A DNA stretch of 64,000 nt from JAZDEY01 sp043808325 [NCBI: Candidatus Eiseniibacteriota bacterium] (GCA_043808325.1 JAZDEY010000034.1:10657-74656); one strand, 5' to 3'. Shown: positions 42,324 to 51,654, numbered from the stretch's first letter. Numbers and translations are program-made. The notes: generated by a model from the sequence alone, not told the origin.

Positions 42324-44039
42324 TCAGATTGTCGGGGGTTCCTGGGGTGGTGCCGGCGTGACGAAGACCACCTTTTCGCGAAGCATGACGCACAGGCCCG
42401 GGGCGCCCCTCCGCACTTTCTTGACGTAGCGCTTCTCGGTGTAGGATACGGGAACGTGTTTCGAATTCTTGGCCTTGCTATAGTATGCCGCGATCCGCGC
42501 GGTATCGACGATCGCCTGCTTGGAAGGCTCGGTCTTCTTCTTATCTCTCCTCAGAACGACGTGTGAGCCGTGGGCCTGTCTTGCGTGAAACCAGAGGTCG
42601 CTCGGGTTGGCGTACTTGTGAGTGAGAAGATCATTCTCCGCGGCCGATCGCCCAACCAATACCGTCCAGCCTTCGCTCACTACGAATCTCCTCGGCTTGA
42701 TCCCAAGAGTGGACGCCTTCTCATCGACTCGTTCTTCTTTCTCCTTCGGGGTGACGATGGCGCGGCCAAGTTGTTCATCGAGCTGCTTGAGCTCTACGTA
42801 GGTGGTCGCCTCCGCCTCGGCCTCCGCGCGAAGCGCCTCAAGTTCCTTGAGCCGCCGCTTGGCGCCGCGGACGGCCTCAACGGCCGACCGCGCGCTTCGC
42901 TCGGCCCGGCGCGCCCGCTTGAAATAGGCATCCGCATTGGCGTGCGCGCTGAGGCGCGACTCGAGCGGGACCGCGATCTCTCCCGGTTCCTCGGAATAGA
43001 TGTCCGGCAGATCAGCCTCGGCTGCCCCTTTCCCGATCTTCCCGGGGTTCGCCAGGATCAATTCGCCGAACCTTCGGTATTGCACCGCGAGTTCTTTTTC
43101 CTTGATGGCCCGATCGGCATCATGCTGGATCGCACGGCACCGCGCGATCTCCTTGGAGATCGCCTTAAGGACGGCTGCCCTCCGCCTGTCGAGCGCCGTG
43201 GTGCGGAGAAAGGTGCGGGCGGCGGAGGCCCCCGCTGCATTGATCGAAGGCATGGCGCGCAAGTCGTGAACCCCGTCCATGGTCGGCTTATACCAGGCGA
43301 CGCCGATCTCGGGTGGTTGCTTGCTCAAGGTAGGGCTTACGCCGAAGACGCACGGGGTCACATTGCTGTGGCGGTAGGCATCAATGGTCTCGCCAAAGGC
43401 CTTCGTGAGCGATCCGTGCCGTCTGGCGCGCCAGCATATCTCCTTTGATAGAAATGGACTAACGCCCAGGACCGCTTTGCTCAGGGCCTCATCATCTTTC
43501 TGCCAGGGGAGGGATACGAGCTCGTCCGCGGTTACATCGAATGGGCTGATCTTGCTCTGGGATGCCGGTGGGAGATAGGGCTCTCCCTGTCTGAGCGTCC
43601 GCCTGCGAGTTTGCGTACCGGCCCGCAGGAGTATCGCCAGCAGGCGGCCCTCGCCGTCGGCGAGAAAGGCATTCGGGAAGGGCGGAGTGAGTTCGAAGTA
43701 GAGGTGAAATGTGCGGCTGTCCTGTCCCATCACCGTGAGTTTTATAACTCGCTCGAGGTCGGCCTGCGCAACTGCCGAGACGGTGCCTCCGCCAAGCGGC
43801 TCTTCAAACCGCGGGCTCGGCAGGAGCGGCGACTTCCCGAGGGCGTGTTCGGTCATACACAGAATTGGGAAGCTCGGGTCATAAAGGAACCGGAGTTGTC
43901 CCTGCTTCTTGTTGACCAGACTGACGACCAGGACCCGATCGTCGCCGATCGCTATGCTCTCGATTTCCTGGTCGCGAAGCATCTTGTCGAGCTCCCGCGC
44001 CAGGAAGGTGATCGTGAATGAGTCAAGTGGAACCGGCAT
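42324..44039 (-). CDS. rqcH: Rqc2/NEMF-type ribosome quality control factor (NFACT protein)
   Basis: The 571-residue protein has an NFACT-N domain (LDSFTITFLARELDKML ... LRFLYDPSFPILCMTE), a helical coiled-coil middle (LSAHANADAYFKRARRAERSARSAVEAV) and a C-terminal NFACT-R domain with PSDLWFHARQAHGSHVVLRRD. In bacteria RqcH binds stalled 50S subunits and adds Ala tails that mark nascent chains for decay. Older databases name it fibronectin-binding protein. It follows hicBA on the same strand with a 41-nt gap and may share their transcript. Confidence 0.88.
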   Translation of the reverse strand: MPVPLDSFTITFLARELDKMLRDQEIESIAIGDDRVLVVSLVNKKQGQLRFLYDPSFPILCMTEHALGKSPLLPSPRFEEPLGGGTVSAVAQADLERVIKLTVMGQDSRTFHLYFELTPPFPNAFLADGEGRLLAILLRAGTQTRRRTLRQGEPYLPPASQSKISPFDVTADELVSLPWQKDDEALSKAVLGVSPFLSKEICWRARRHGSLTKAFGETIDAYRHSNVTPCVFGVSPTLSKQPPEIGVAWYKPTMDGVHDLRAMPSINAAGASAARTFLRTTALDRRRAAVLKAISKEIARCRAIQHDADRAIKEKELAVQYRRFGELILANPGKIGKGAAEADLPDIYSEEPGEIAVPLESRLSAHANADAYFKRARRAERSARSAVEAVRGAKRRLKELEALRAEAEAEATTYVELKQLDEQLGRAIVTPKEKEERVDEKASTLGIKPRRFVVSEGWTVLVGRSAAENDLLTHKYANPSDLWFHARQAHGSHVVLRRDKKKTEPSKQAIVDTARIAAYYSKAKNSKHVPVSYTEKRYVKKVRRGAPGLCVMLREKVVFVTPAPPQEPPTI

Positions 44040-44080
44040 GTCGTGTCCTCGCGACGACGGCTAACACCCAGTGGCAGCAC

Positions 44081-44314
44081 CTACAGGACGCCATCCGGCA
44101 AATCGAATCGTCTCTTGATAGCGGCGATCGTCCCCTTGCCGTATTCCGGGATCTTCCCGTGGAAGGTCAGGGCGTAGGATCTTTCCTGACCACTGATATC
44201 GGGATGGTAGAGCATCCGGTGGCTTCCCTTGCCTCTCTCAACAAAGACGCGGAAGCGTGGATCGTAGTTCCTCAGTCGCCTGATGAGCTCGGTGAATCTG
44301 TAGGCCTTAGGCAT
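44081..44314 (-). CDS. hicA: HicA-family mRNA interferase toxin
   Basis: The 77-residue protein has the HicA double-stranded-RNA-binding-like fold: the N-terminal helix with RFTELIRRLRNYD, the catalytic-His segment GKGSHRMLYHPD, and a C-terminal GTIAAIKRRFDLP. HicA toxins cleave mRNA. The start overlaps the end of the antitoxin gene by 8 nt. Confidence 0.82.
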   Translation of the reverse strand: MPKAYRFTELIRRLRNYDPRFRVFVERGKGSHRMLYHPDISGQERSYALTFHGKIPEYGKGTIAAIKRRFDLPDGVL

Positions 44315-44681
44315 TGGCTAGTGCGAAGTGCGGTGCCTTGCCCTTTGGGGGACGCAAGGGCAGATTCGCAATGGCATGGGATCGGTTGGCAATCGGCTTT
44401 GGAAACGCGGACAGCGTCTCCCGATAGAGGCGATCAAACTGCAGAAAATACTCCGGCGGCGCAGGATGATATAGAAGGGCCGCATTATTCCTGTAAACAG
44501 CGAAACCGATCTGCATCTCTATGAGTTCCTTGAGATGCTCACAAGCCTTCCGGAAAGTCGGGCCCTCGCCAACCAGATCGAGCTCGAGACAGTGGGCAAC
44601 CCAATTCCTGCCGTCTTTATACCCAAGCACGCGCGTAACTATCTCGGTCGGGGGCCAATCGCTGCAGGTTTTCACGTCCAT
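44307..44681 (-). CDS. hicB: HicB-like antitoxin
   Basis: The 124-residue protein has the partial RNase-H-like HicB domain: VTRVLGYKDGRNWVAHCLELDLVGEGPTFRKACEHLKELIEMQI. The C-terminal ~50 residues show no clear DNA-binding domain. It should neutralise the HicA toxin encoded downstream. GTG 44684 and ATG 44681 are adjacent; the ATG is chosen. Its promoter is at 44747-44775. Confidence 0.78.
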   Translation of the reverse strand: MDVKTCSDWPPTEIVTRVLGYKDGRNWVAHCLELDLVGEGPTFRKACEHLKELIEMQIGFAVYRNNAALLYHPAPPEYFLQFDRLYRETLSAFPKPIANRSHAIANLPLRPPKGKAPHFALANA

Positions 44682-44746
44682 CACCTCATGGGCTCTTCAG
44701 GAGACCATACAACTCCACGGAAGACCTTTGCTCCTAGGGTTACTTG

Positions 44747-44775
44747 ATTATACGCAATCACAGCACAACGTTCAA
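44747..44775 (-). promoter_or_regulatory. Sigma-70 promoter of hicBA
   Basis: On the minus strand TTGAAC (44775-44770), 17 bp, perfect TATAAT (44752-44747), about 65 bp before the hicB start. Confidence 0.65.
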
Positions 44776-44883
44776 TCGATTTATACCTCCCTCTGGGTTA
44801 TCGTCTGATCGAGCGGGAATCTTTACCCGCCAGGGAACTGATCACAAACATCAAGAAAGTCGCCTCAGACTCGTCCTCGGGGG

Positions 44884-44912
44884 TTGACCACGGCCACATT
44901 CAATGCCATAAT
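44884..44912 (+). promoter_or_regulatory. Sigma-70 promoter of the CorA-like gene
   Basis: TTGACC (44884-44889), 17 bp, CATAAT (44907-44912); ATG 44932 follows with GAGGTG as ribosome site. Confidence 0.55.
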
Positions 44913-44931
44913 CCCTCAGAGGTGACAAGCG

Positions 44932-45846
44932 ATGCTCAAGCGGTTCAACGTTGTGGATCAGAAGATGACCGAAGTCACGACGGATCCCTGTCTCGTCTCC
45001 CTCTATGTCAATCCCGATGAGGCCGAGAAGCGCTACCTCATAGACACGCTCAAGATTGACGAGCACACTCTCAACTCCGCCCTGGACCCCGACGAGCTCT
45101 CGCGCTTGGAGTTTGAGCCCGAGCACATGGCGATCATTTTCAAGCGTCCCAAGAGCTACTCCTATAAAGACCAGTTCGTCTTCCGGTCCGCCTCCACGGG
45201 GCTCTTCCTTTTCAAGGACCGTTTGATCATAGTGATTTCCGAGGACGTGCCGGTCTTCGACGGCACCCATCTGATGCGCTCCAACACGCCGGCTTACGTC
45301 ATGCTCCGCACCATCTATCGTTCCATCTTCCATTTCCTGGAGCACCTCAGGGTGATAAGCTCGATCTCCGATCAGCTGCAGGACAAGATCAATCGCGCGA
45401 TGGAGAACCGCTACCTGATCAACCTCTTCACCCTCGAGAAAAGCCTTGTTTACTACCTCAATTCCATAAACTCCAATAGCGGTCTCCTGGAGAAGATCCG
45501 GCTCAACGCTCCCAAGTTCGGCTTCACGATTGAAGAATCGGAGCTCCTCGAAGACACCCTGATCGAGAACAGCCAATGCTATCGGCAATCCGAAATGTAC
45601 TCCAACATTCTGGCGAGCCTTATGGATGCGCGGGCCTCGATTGTGAGCAACAACATCAACGTGCTCGTTAAGACCCTCAACATCATCACCATCTGCATCA
45701 TGGTGCCGACCCTGGTGGTGAGCGCCTTTTCGATGAACGTATCGATCCCCTTCCAGAAGCACCCCTACGCCTTCTGGATAATCCTCTCGTTTGCCACGGT
45801 CTCGGTGCTCACGGTGGTCTATATCTGGTGGCGGAGGAAGTGGTAG
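44932..45846 (+). CDS. CorA-family divalent cation transporter
   Basis: The 304-residue protein has a cytoplasmic N-terminal domain of about 240 residues ending in a long helix and two C-terminal transmembrane helices, the CorA layout. The loop motif after the first helix, GMN in CorA, here reads SMN (VVSAFSMNVSIPFQ). SMN occurs in some CorA-like subfamilies and may change ion selectivity. The C-terminus is basic (WWRRKW). It probably imports Mg2+ or a related ion as a pentamer. It has its own promoter and is not obviously linked to either neighbour. Confidence 0.8.
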   Translation: MLKRFNVVDQKMTEVTTDPCLVSLYVNPDEAEKRYLIDTLKIDEHTLNSALDPDELSRLEFEPEHMAIIFKRPKSYSYKDQFVFRSASTGLFLFKDRLIIVISEDVPVFDGTHLMRSNTPAYVMLRTIYRSIFHFLEHLRVISSISDQLQDKINRAMENRYLINLFTLEKSLVYYLNSINSNSGLLEKIRLNAPKFGFTIEESELLEDTLIENSQCYRQSEMYSNILASLMDARASIVSNNINVLVKTLNIITICIMVPTLVVSAFSMNVSIPFQKHPYAFWIILSFATVSVLTVVYIWWRRKW

Positions 45847-45863
45847 TACCTCTCCTTATTGGA

Positions 45864-45892
45864 TTGACATAGGCCCATCTGAGTTTTATCCT
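45864..45892 (+). promoter_or_regulatory. Sigma-70 promoter upstream of the yicC-remA-gmk operon
   Basis: A perfect TTGACA (45864-45869), 17 bp, TATCCT (45887-45892), about 160 bp before yicC. Nothing else is recognised in the leader (45893-46054). Confidence 0.6.
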
Positions 45893-46054
45893 CTTGGCAT
45901 TGGTGTGGGATGGGCGGAGCTGTGCCTGTCCTTCCATTAGCGGCAAGGAACGCTCAAGAGCAGGGAACGATAAGTAACGAAAAGTAAGCAGCGCTTAACA
46001 ACGGTGTCTTTGGAAATAGCGAAGCGGTCTTAAGGCCGGTGCGAGGTTGGGAAG

Positions 46055-46933
46055 TTGATCCGGAGCATGACGGGGTATGGCAGGGGCGAGATCGAAGAGA
46101 AGGGGGTGAGAGTAACAGCCGAATTGAGATCGCTCAACAACCGCTTTTTTGAGTTGGTTGCCAAACTCCCCAGGTTCTTAAGCCCGCTTGAAGACGAAAT
46201 CAAGAAGTTGGTTCAATCACGAATTTCCCGCGGCAGGATTCTCCTGACACTGGGTTGGGAAGAGCCGGGCGGCCTCTCGGAGACCATCGTCCTCGACAAA
46301 CAAGTTGCCGACGTCTACTACAATCTCCTCAAAACCCTCAAGGAGACTTACAATCTTTCCGGAGAAGTGGACGTCGCCACTTTCGCGGCACTCCCGGATC
46401 TCGTCAAGAAGGCAGTCAAGGAGTGGGAACCCTCGCAGGCCTTCCTGCTTGCCAAGGAAGCCCTTGTGATCGCTCTTGATGATCTCGTCGAAATGAAAGA
46501 GAGGGAAGGTGCGGCGATCGGACGGGATCTCGACGCGCGGCTGGCGCTCACGCTGGATTGTGTGGGGGAGATCGAGGAGCGCGCGCCCGAGCGTACCGAG
46601 GAGCTGAGGAAACGCCTCAAGGCCAGACTTGCCGAGCTCGACGATCACGGCGAATACAACGAGGGCATCATAGCCCAGGAAGTTGTGATCTTTGCCGAGC
46701 GGTCCGACTGCACTGAGGAATGCGTTCGCTATCGGGTCCACTGCAAGAACTTCAAGGATTACCTCGGTGAAGGCGGCGCGGTCGGCAGAAAGCTCAATTT
46801 TTTGCTTCAGGAGATGGCGCGGGAAGCAAACACCATGGGATCTAAAGCCACCGATGCCCAGATATCTCAAAATGTGGTCCTGATTAAGGAAGAACTCGAA
46901 AAGGTACGCGAGCAAGTCCAGAACATTGAGTGA
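46055..46933 (+). CDS. yicC: YicC-family endoribonuclease
   Basis: The 292-residue protein has the family N-terminus MIRSMTGYGRGEIEEKG, then ELRSLNNRFFELVAKLPRFLSPLE, and the C-terminal block EGGAVGRKLNFLLQEMAREANTMGSKA. YicC proteins are endoribonucleases that act in RNA turnover. The TTG start at 46055 is chosen because it yields exactly the conserved N-terminus, with GAGG upstream. It is the first gene of a long operon; remA and gmk follow, a frequent bacterial order. Confidence 0.92.
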   Translation: MIRSMTGYGRGEIEEKGVRVTAELRSLNNRFFELVAKLPRFLSPLEDEIKKLVQSRISRGRILLTLGWEEPGGLSETIVLDKQVADVYYNLLKTLKETYNLSGEVDVATFAALPDLVKKAVKEWEPSQAFLLAKEALVIALDDLVEMKEREGAAIGRDLDARLALTLDCVGEIEERAPERTEELRKRLKARLAELDDHGEYNEGIIAQEVVIFAERSDCTEECVRYRVHCKNFKDYLGEGGAVGRKLNFLLQEMAREANTMGSKATDAQISQNVVLIKEELEKVREQVQNIE

Positions 46934-46992
46934 AACATCGAATAGGACATCGAATCACGCGCAGTTGACGGCAGAATTGCGGAGGTAATGAT

Positions 46993-47253
46993 TTGAGTGG
47001 ACATCTCATTAACATAGGTTTCGGAAATGTCGTTGCGAGCGACAAGATTGTTGCAGTGATCACACCGGGTTCATCCCCGATCAGAAGACTCAAAGATCAG
47101 GCAAGACAGAAGGGCAAGCTGGTGGATGCTACTGAGGGAAGGCGCACGCGATCGATAATCGTCATGGACAGCGACCACGTGGTGCTCTCGGCAATCGCCT
47201 GCGAGACCATAACCCAGCGCCTGGAGAAATCCGACGGGAATCTCGATGGGTAA
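46993..47253 (+). CDS. remA: RemA-family regulator (DUF370)
   Basis: The 86-residue protein matches RemA: INIGFGNVVASDKIVAVITPGSSPIRRLKDQAR near residue 6-38 and the end VVLSAIACETITQRL. In Bacillus RemA forms DNA-binding rings that activate matrix and osmoprotection genes. The TTG start has GGAGG about 8 nt upstream. It lies between yicC and gmk, as in many phyla, and its stop overlaps gmk by 8 nt. Confidence 0.9.
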   Translation: MSGHLINIGFGNVVASDKIVAVITPGSSPIRRLKDQARQKGKLVDATEGRRTRSIIVMDSDHVVLSAIACETITQRLEKSDGNLDG

Positions 47254-47902
47254 GCCCGGCAAGAGGATCGCGTTTCCGGTGGTGGTCTCGGGCCCCTCAG
47301 GTGTTGGAAAGACGACTCTCTGTCACGGGCTCATGGAACGTGATCCGGGAGTCGCATTTTCGGTGTCGGCAACCACAAGGAAGGCAAGGGCCACCGAGGA
47401 GCACGGCAAGGATTACTTCTTCATCTCGAGGCAGGAATTCGAGAAGATGCAGGAACGGGCCGAGTTCGCGGAATGGGCCCTGGTCCATGGAGAGATTTAC
47501 GGCACCCCGAGGAAGTACCTGGACGGCAAGATCGCCGAGGGCCTGAGCGTCCTTCTGGATATCGACGTTCAGGGTGGAGTCCAGGTGATGGAGCGTTACC
47601 CGATGGCGGTATCGATTTTCGTGATTCCGCCGTCCTTCAAGGTGCTCGAGGAGCGGCTGCGCAACCGCAAGAGCGAGACCGAAGATGCGCTCCGCCGGCG
47701 GCTCACCAATGCGATCGGGGAAATGGAATACTTATCCCAGTACACCTATATTGTGGTGAACGACACAGTCGACGCGGCTGTCTCAAAGATGACATCGATC
47801 GTCGGAGCCGAAAGGCTCAAGCGCGAGAGAATACTTGCTGGTACGTCGTGGAGACATCTGGTCGGCCTGGAGACCGCGGGACTTGATCCCAAGGGGGTAT
47901 GA
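47246..47902 (+). CDS. gmk: Guanylate kinase
   Basis: The 218-residue enzyme phosphorylates GMP to GDP with ATP. It shows the P-loop GPSGVGKTTLC near residue 15, SATTRKARATEEHGKDYFF, EWALVHGEIYGTPRKYLD and DIDVQGGVQVM. Length is near the norm of about 205. The ATG overlaps the remA end and the stop overlaps rpoZ (ATGA). Confidence 0.95.
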   Translation: MGKPGKRIAFPVVVSGPSGVGKTTLCHGLMERDPGVAFSVSATTRKARATEEHGKDYFFISRQEFEKMQERAEFAEWALVHGEIYGTPRKYLDGKIAEGLSVLLDIDVQGGVQVMERYPMAVSIFVIPPSFKVLEERLRNRKSETEDALRRRLTNAIGEMEYLSQYTYIVVNDTVDAAVSKMTSIVGAERLKRERILAGTSWRHLVGLETAGLDPKGV

Positions 47903-48192
47903 GGTTGGGAAAGAATCGTAAGACCCTGGTGACGCGAGAAGACGTTCTCAAGAGATCCTCAAGTGAGTACGAGGCCTTGGTCGCGATTGCCAAGGAGGCA
48001 AGACGGCTGAACGCCGTTCCTGGGCTCCATCTTAAGGACGGCGAGCAGGCGATTCCAGAGGCGGTAAAGCATTTCGTCGAAGGCAAGATGCAGTACGAGG
48101 TAGATGGCGAGCCGGCGGGCGAGCGGGCTCCGGCCAAGAAGCCGGCCGCGAAGAAGCCGCGCAAGAAGGTTCGGAAGGCAAAGGCAAAGTAG
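47899..48192 (+). CDS. rpoZ: RNA polymerase omega subunit
   Basis: The 97-residue protein has the omega core VTREDVLKRSSSEYEALVAIAKEARRLNAVPGL (residues about 11-43), which helps assemble RNA polymerase through beta-prime. A Lys/Ala/Pro-rich tail (PAKKPAAKKPRKKVRKAKAK) extends beyond the usual core. It overlaps gmk by four bases, the usual gmk-rpoZ-coaBC order. Confidence 0.88.
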   Translation: MRLGKNRKTLVTREDVLKRSSSEYEALVAIAKEARRLNAVPGLHLKDGEQAIPEAVKHFVEGKMQYEVDGEPAGERAPAKKPAAKKPRKKVRKAKAK

Positions 48193-48258
48193 GGGTCAGG
48201 GCGAAGGCTCAATGGAAGCCACGGGGTCAATGAGGGTCAGAATAAGGGTCATGTCACA

Positions 48259-49446
48259 ATGAGAGTCTTGCTCGCAGTCACATCATCGATCGCAGCCTAC
48301 AAAGCGGCTGAGGTTGTGAGCCGGCTTGTTAAGTCCGGGGCCCAGGTCTCGGTGGTGATGACCCGTAACGCGACCAACCTGGTCGGGCCCGCGACCTTCC
48401 GGGCACTCTCGGGTAACGAGGTCCGGGTTGATCTCTGGGAGAGTGGAACCAAGAAACCGATTCACCTCGATCTTGCCCAGGACCAGGACGTGGTGGCGAT
48501 AGTTCCGGCCACGGCCAATATCATCGGCAAGATCGCCTGCGGCATTTGTGACGACCTGGTCTCGACGGTGGTGCTCTCCACCACCGCGCCCGTGGTCGTC
48601 GCGCCCGCGATGAATGAAGCCATGTATCTCAATCCGGTGGTGCAGGCGAATATCGCGGTCCTCAAAGAGCGCGGCTTCATTTTTGTGGAGCCCGAGACCG
48701 GGTGGCTCGCCTGCGGTAAAGAAGGCAAAGGGCGGCTTGCCGCCATCGAGACTATCGTGGTGGCAATAATGGACGCCGCCGGCCTGCGGGGTGACCTCGC
48801 GGGTAAGAAGGTAATCGTGACCGGCGGGCCTACGCGGGAGCCGATCGATGCGGTGAGATTCATCTCCAACAGGTCCAGCGGCAAGATGGCTGTTGCGCTC
48901 GCACGGGTAGCTCGGCGGCGAGGTGCAGACACGGTCCTCATAACCGGTCCGGTCGAGGTGGAGCCCCCGGCCGGGGTCAGGGTGATCGAGATCGAAACTA
49001 CGGCCGAGCTTCGCGATTCCTTGGGGCGAGAGTGGCAGGGCGCGGACTGTTTGGTGATGGCCGCGGCGGTCTGCGATTTCAAACCCGAAGCCGCGGGCCC
49101 GGGGAAGATTCACAGGCAGGGAAAACTCTCCCTGGAACTTGTCGCTACCGAGGACATATTGAAGGAGTTTTCCCGCAAGAAGGATGGTAGAATAGTCGTC
49201 GGATTTGCGCTTGAGACTGAAGACGAGATCGAAGGGGGAAAGCGGAAACTTGCCGATAAGAACCTGGATCTCGTTGTTGTCAATAATCCTCTACGAGAAG
49301 GCACGGCGTTCGGCAGCGAAATGAATAGCGGCTACTTAATCGGCCGGGGCGGCACGGTCGAGGAGCTCCCCCTGGCGACCAAGACCGACTTCTCCGAGAG
49401 GATCTTTGACGCAGTCGCAAGCCTCCTTAAGAAGCCCCGTACGTAA
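48259..49446 (+). CDS. coaBC: Bifunctional phosphopantothenoylcysteine synthetase/decarboxylase
   Basis: The 395-residue protein fuses CoaC (residues about 1-180; flavin site VTSSIAAYKAAEVVSRL, PATANIIGKIACGICDDLVS, PAMNEAMYLNP, catalytic Cys in GWLACGKEGKGRL) and CoaB (from about 190; VTGGPTREPIDAVRFISNRSSGKM, AAAVCDFKP). It carries out two consecutive steps of CoA synthesis. It lies 66 nt after rpoZ in the same operon. Confidence 0.95.
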   Translation: MRVLLAVTSSIAAYKAAEVVSRLVKSGAQVSVVMTRNATNLVGPATFRALSGNEVRVDLWESGTKKPIHLDLAQDQDVVAIVPATANIIGKIACGICDDLVSTVVLSTTAPVVVAPAMNEAMYLNPVVQANIAVLKERGFIFVEPETGWLACGKEGKGRLAAIETIVVAIMDAAGLRGDLAGKKVIVTGGPTREPIDAVRFISNRSSGKMAVALARVARRRGADTVLITGPVEVEPPAGVRVIEIETTAELRDSLGREWQGADCLVMAAAVCDFKPEAAGPGKIHRQGKLSLELVATEDILKEFSRKKDGRIVVGFALETEDEIEGGKRKLADKNLDLVVVNNPLREGTAFGSEMNSGYLIGRGGTVEELPLATKTDFSERIFDAVASLLKKPRT

Positions 49447-49460
49447 CGAAGGATAGGCAC

Positions 49461-50288
49461 ATGGCGGACGGATTGGTGTCCGAGATCGGGCGCGAGGATC
49501 TTCGCGAGCAACTCTGCAATTGGCTGAGGCTGCTTGAGCTCTCGGGAATGAAAGAGATGGTGATGCCAGCTGGCTCGGGTGACGGCTGTACTGAAGCCGG
49601 CGCGGTGGGCTCCGGTGAGGTTGGTCCCAGCGGCTCAGGCTCCGGTGCGACGGGCGAAGGCGCGGCGGCGACCAGACCTGCGGACGCGGGCGGGCTGGAG
49701 GCCCTACGGCGGGAGACCCTCGCCTGCAAAGCGTGCTTCCTCGCCAAAGGTAGAACCAAAGTCGTTTTCGGTGAGGGCGACCCGTCGGCGGCGCTCGTGT
49801 TTATAGGTGAGGGCCCGGGCGCAGACGAAGACCGCCAGGGCGAACCCTTTGTCGGCCGCGCCGGAATGCTGCTCACCAAGATCATCGAAGCGATGGGACT
49901 CACCCGGCAAGAGGTCTACATTGCCAATGTGGTCAAGTGCCGACCCCCCGGAAACCGTGCGCCCGAGCCCGACGAGATCGCAGCGTGCCTGCCTTATCTT
50001 GAGAAGCAGATCGACCTCATCAAGCCAAAGATCATCTGCACGCTCGGCAATGTGGCGACCCAGACCGTGACCGGCGTACGTAGCCCCATATCGACGATGC
50101 GCGGTAGGCCCTATGACTACCGGGGCGTCACTGTGATTCCGACGTTTCATCCTGCCGCATGCCTCAGGAATCCTGAAATCAAGAAAGACGTCTGGGAAGA
50201 TGTCAAAAAGGTAATGAAGGCAATTGATTTGCCCATCCGAGGGGTAAGAGGTGTGAGTACAAATGGCCCAGGTAAGACTAGGGATTGA
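49461..50288 (+). CDS. Family 4 uracil-DNA glycosylase (Fe-S type)
   Basis: The 275-residue enzyme removes uracil from DNA. After an N-terminal helix and a Gly/Ser/Ala-rich linker (about residues 40-75, GSGEVGPSGSGSGATGEG), the catalytic domain shows the Fe-S cysteines (CKAC, KCRPPGNRAP, AACLPYL), motif A GEGPGADEDRQGEPFVGRAG and motif B HPAACLRNP. The linker is unusually long. The end overlaps dnaB by 26 nt. Confidence 0.9.
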   Translation: MADGLVSEIGREDLREQLCNWLRLLELSGMKEMVMPAGSGDGCTEAGAVGSGEVGPSGSGSGATGEGAAATRPADAGGLEALRRETLACKACFLAKGRTKVVFGEGDPSAALVFIGEGPGADEDRQGEPFVGRAGMLLTKIIEAMGLTRQEVYIANVVKCRPPGNRAPEPDEIAACLPYLEKQIDLIKPKIICTLGNVATQTVTGVRSPISTMRGRPYDYRGVTVIPTFHPAACLRNPEIKKDVWEDVKKVMKAIDLPIRGVRGVSTNGPGKTRD

Positions 50289-51654
50289 GCACATTCCGCC
50301 TCAAGCGCTTGAGGCGGAGATGGCAGTCCTGGGAGCGATCCTCCTGGACCGGGATGCCATTGCGAGAGCTCTGGAGATCATCGACGACAAGTGCTTCTAT
50401 TCGAGCCAGCACTGCAAGATCTTTAACGCCGTGATCTCGCTTTATGACCGGAACGAAGCTGTCGACCTGATAACGCTGACCGAAGAACTGAGGAAGTCCA
50501 ACGATCTCGACGCGGTTGGCGGGATCACCTATCTTGAGAGCGTTTTGAGCAGTGTGGCCACCTCCGCCAACATCGAACATCACGCCAAGATCGTGCTCGA
50601 GAAGTCCACGCTGCGGCGGTTGATAGAGGCCTCGACCCAGATCATCAATGAATCCTACAACGGCCAGATCGAAGTTGCCGAACTCATAGATCGCGCCGAG
50701 CGGCGGATCTTTGAGATCTCCGGCTCGAAGCTCCGCAAAGGTTTCGTAGCGATGCAGGACATCATCAAGGATAGTTTCGAGCTCGTGGAGCAGCTCTACC
50801 AGCAGAAGCGCTACGTCACCGGACTTGAGTCCGGCTTCAAGGATCTCGATACCATGACCGCCGGTTTTCACGCCGGCGATTTCGTAGTGGTCGCCGGGCG
50901 GCCGTCGATGGGAAAGACCAGTTTCGCCCTCAATATCGCCCAACACGTCGCGATCAAGCACAAGATCCCGGTCGCGGTCTTTAGTCTCGAGATGACCAAG
51001 GAGCAGCTTATGCTCCGGGTGCTGTGCTCCGAGGCGCGGGTCAAGGCGCACAGCGTGAGGACCGGCTTCGTCGGAAAGAATGAGTGGGGGAAGCTGACGC
51101 GCGCGGCAGGCGCGCTCCACGATGCCCCGATCTACATTGACGACAGCGCCGACCTCAACGTCTTGGAAATGAGGGCGAAGGCGCGGCGGCTCAAGTCCGA
51201 GGTCGATCTGGGACTGGTGATCGTGGATTACCTTCAGCTGATACGAGGCCACCAGCGTGCGGAAAATCGGCAGCAGGAGATATCGCACATCTCAAGATCG
51301 CTCAAGGCGCTCGCCAAGGAACTGAGCATCCCGGTGATGGCCCTGTCGCAGCTGTCGCGAGCGGTCGAGCAACGGGAGCGTAAGGAGAAGCGTCCGATTC
51401 TCTCGGACCTAAGGGAGTCGGGTGCGATCGAGCAGGATGCCGACGTGGTGATCTTCATCTATCGGCCCTTCGTGTATAAGCAGAGCGGAGATGCGGCCGA
51501 AAGCGGGGATGCCGCCATGGCCGAGGACCGCAGGAAGGCCGAGATCATAGTCGGCAAACAGCGCAACGGCCCGACCGGTCACGTCGACCTCATCTTCTTC
51601 GACGAATACACGCGCTTTGAAGACAAGGCGCGGGTCGAGACCGAGCGAGAGTGA
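50263..51654 (+). CDS. dnaB: Replicative DNA helicase
   Basis: The 463-residue hexameric helicase has the N-terminal primase-interacting domain (PPQALEAEMAVLGAILLD) and the RecA-like domain with Walker A GRPSMGKTSFALN near residue 213, Walker B VIVDYLQLI, SRSLKALAKELSIPVMALSQLSR and DLRESGAIEQDADV. No intein is present. It starts within the end of the udg gene, so the two are tightly coupled. Confidence 0.95.
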   Translation: MAQVRLGIEHIPPQALEAEMAVLGAILLDRDAIARALEIIDDKCFYSSQHCKIFNAVISLYDRNEAVDLITLTEELRKSNDLDAVGGITYLESVLSSVATSANIEHHAKIVLEKSTLRRLIEASTQIINESYNGQIEVAELIDRAERRIFEISGSKLRKGFVAMQDIIKDSFELVEQLYQQKRYVTGLESGFKDLDTMTAGFHAGDFVVVAGRPSMGKTSFALNIAQHVAIKHKIPVAVFSLEMTKEQLMLRVLCSEARVKAHSVRTGFVGKNEWGKLTRAAGALHDAPIYIDDSADLNVLEMRAKARRLKSEVDLGLVIVDYLQLIRGHQRAENRQQEISHISRSLKALAKELSIPVMALSQLSRAVEQRERKEKRPILSDLRESGAIEQDADVVIFIYRPFVYKQSGDAAESGDAAMAEDRRKAEIIVGKQRNGPTGHVDLIFFDEYTRFEDKARVETERE

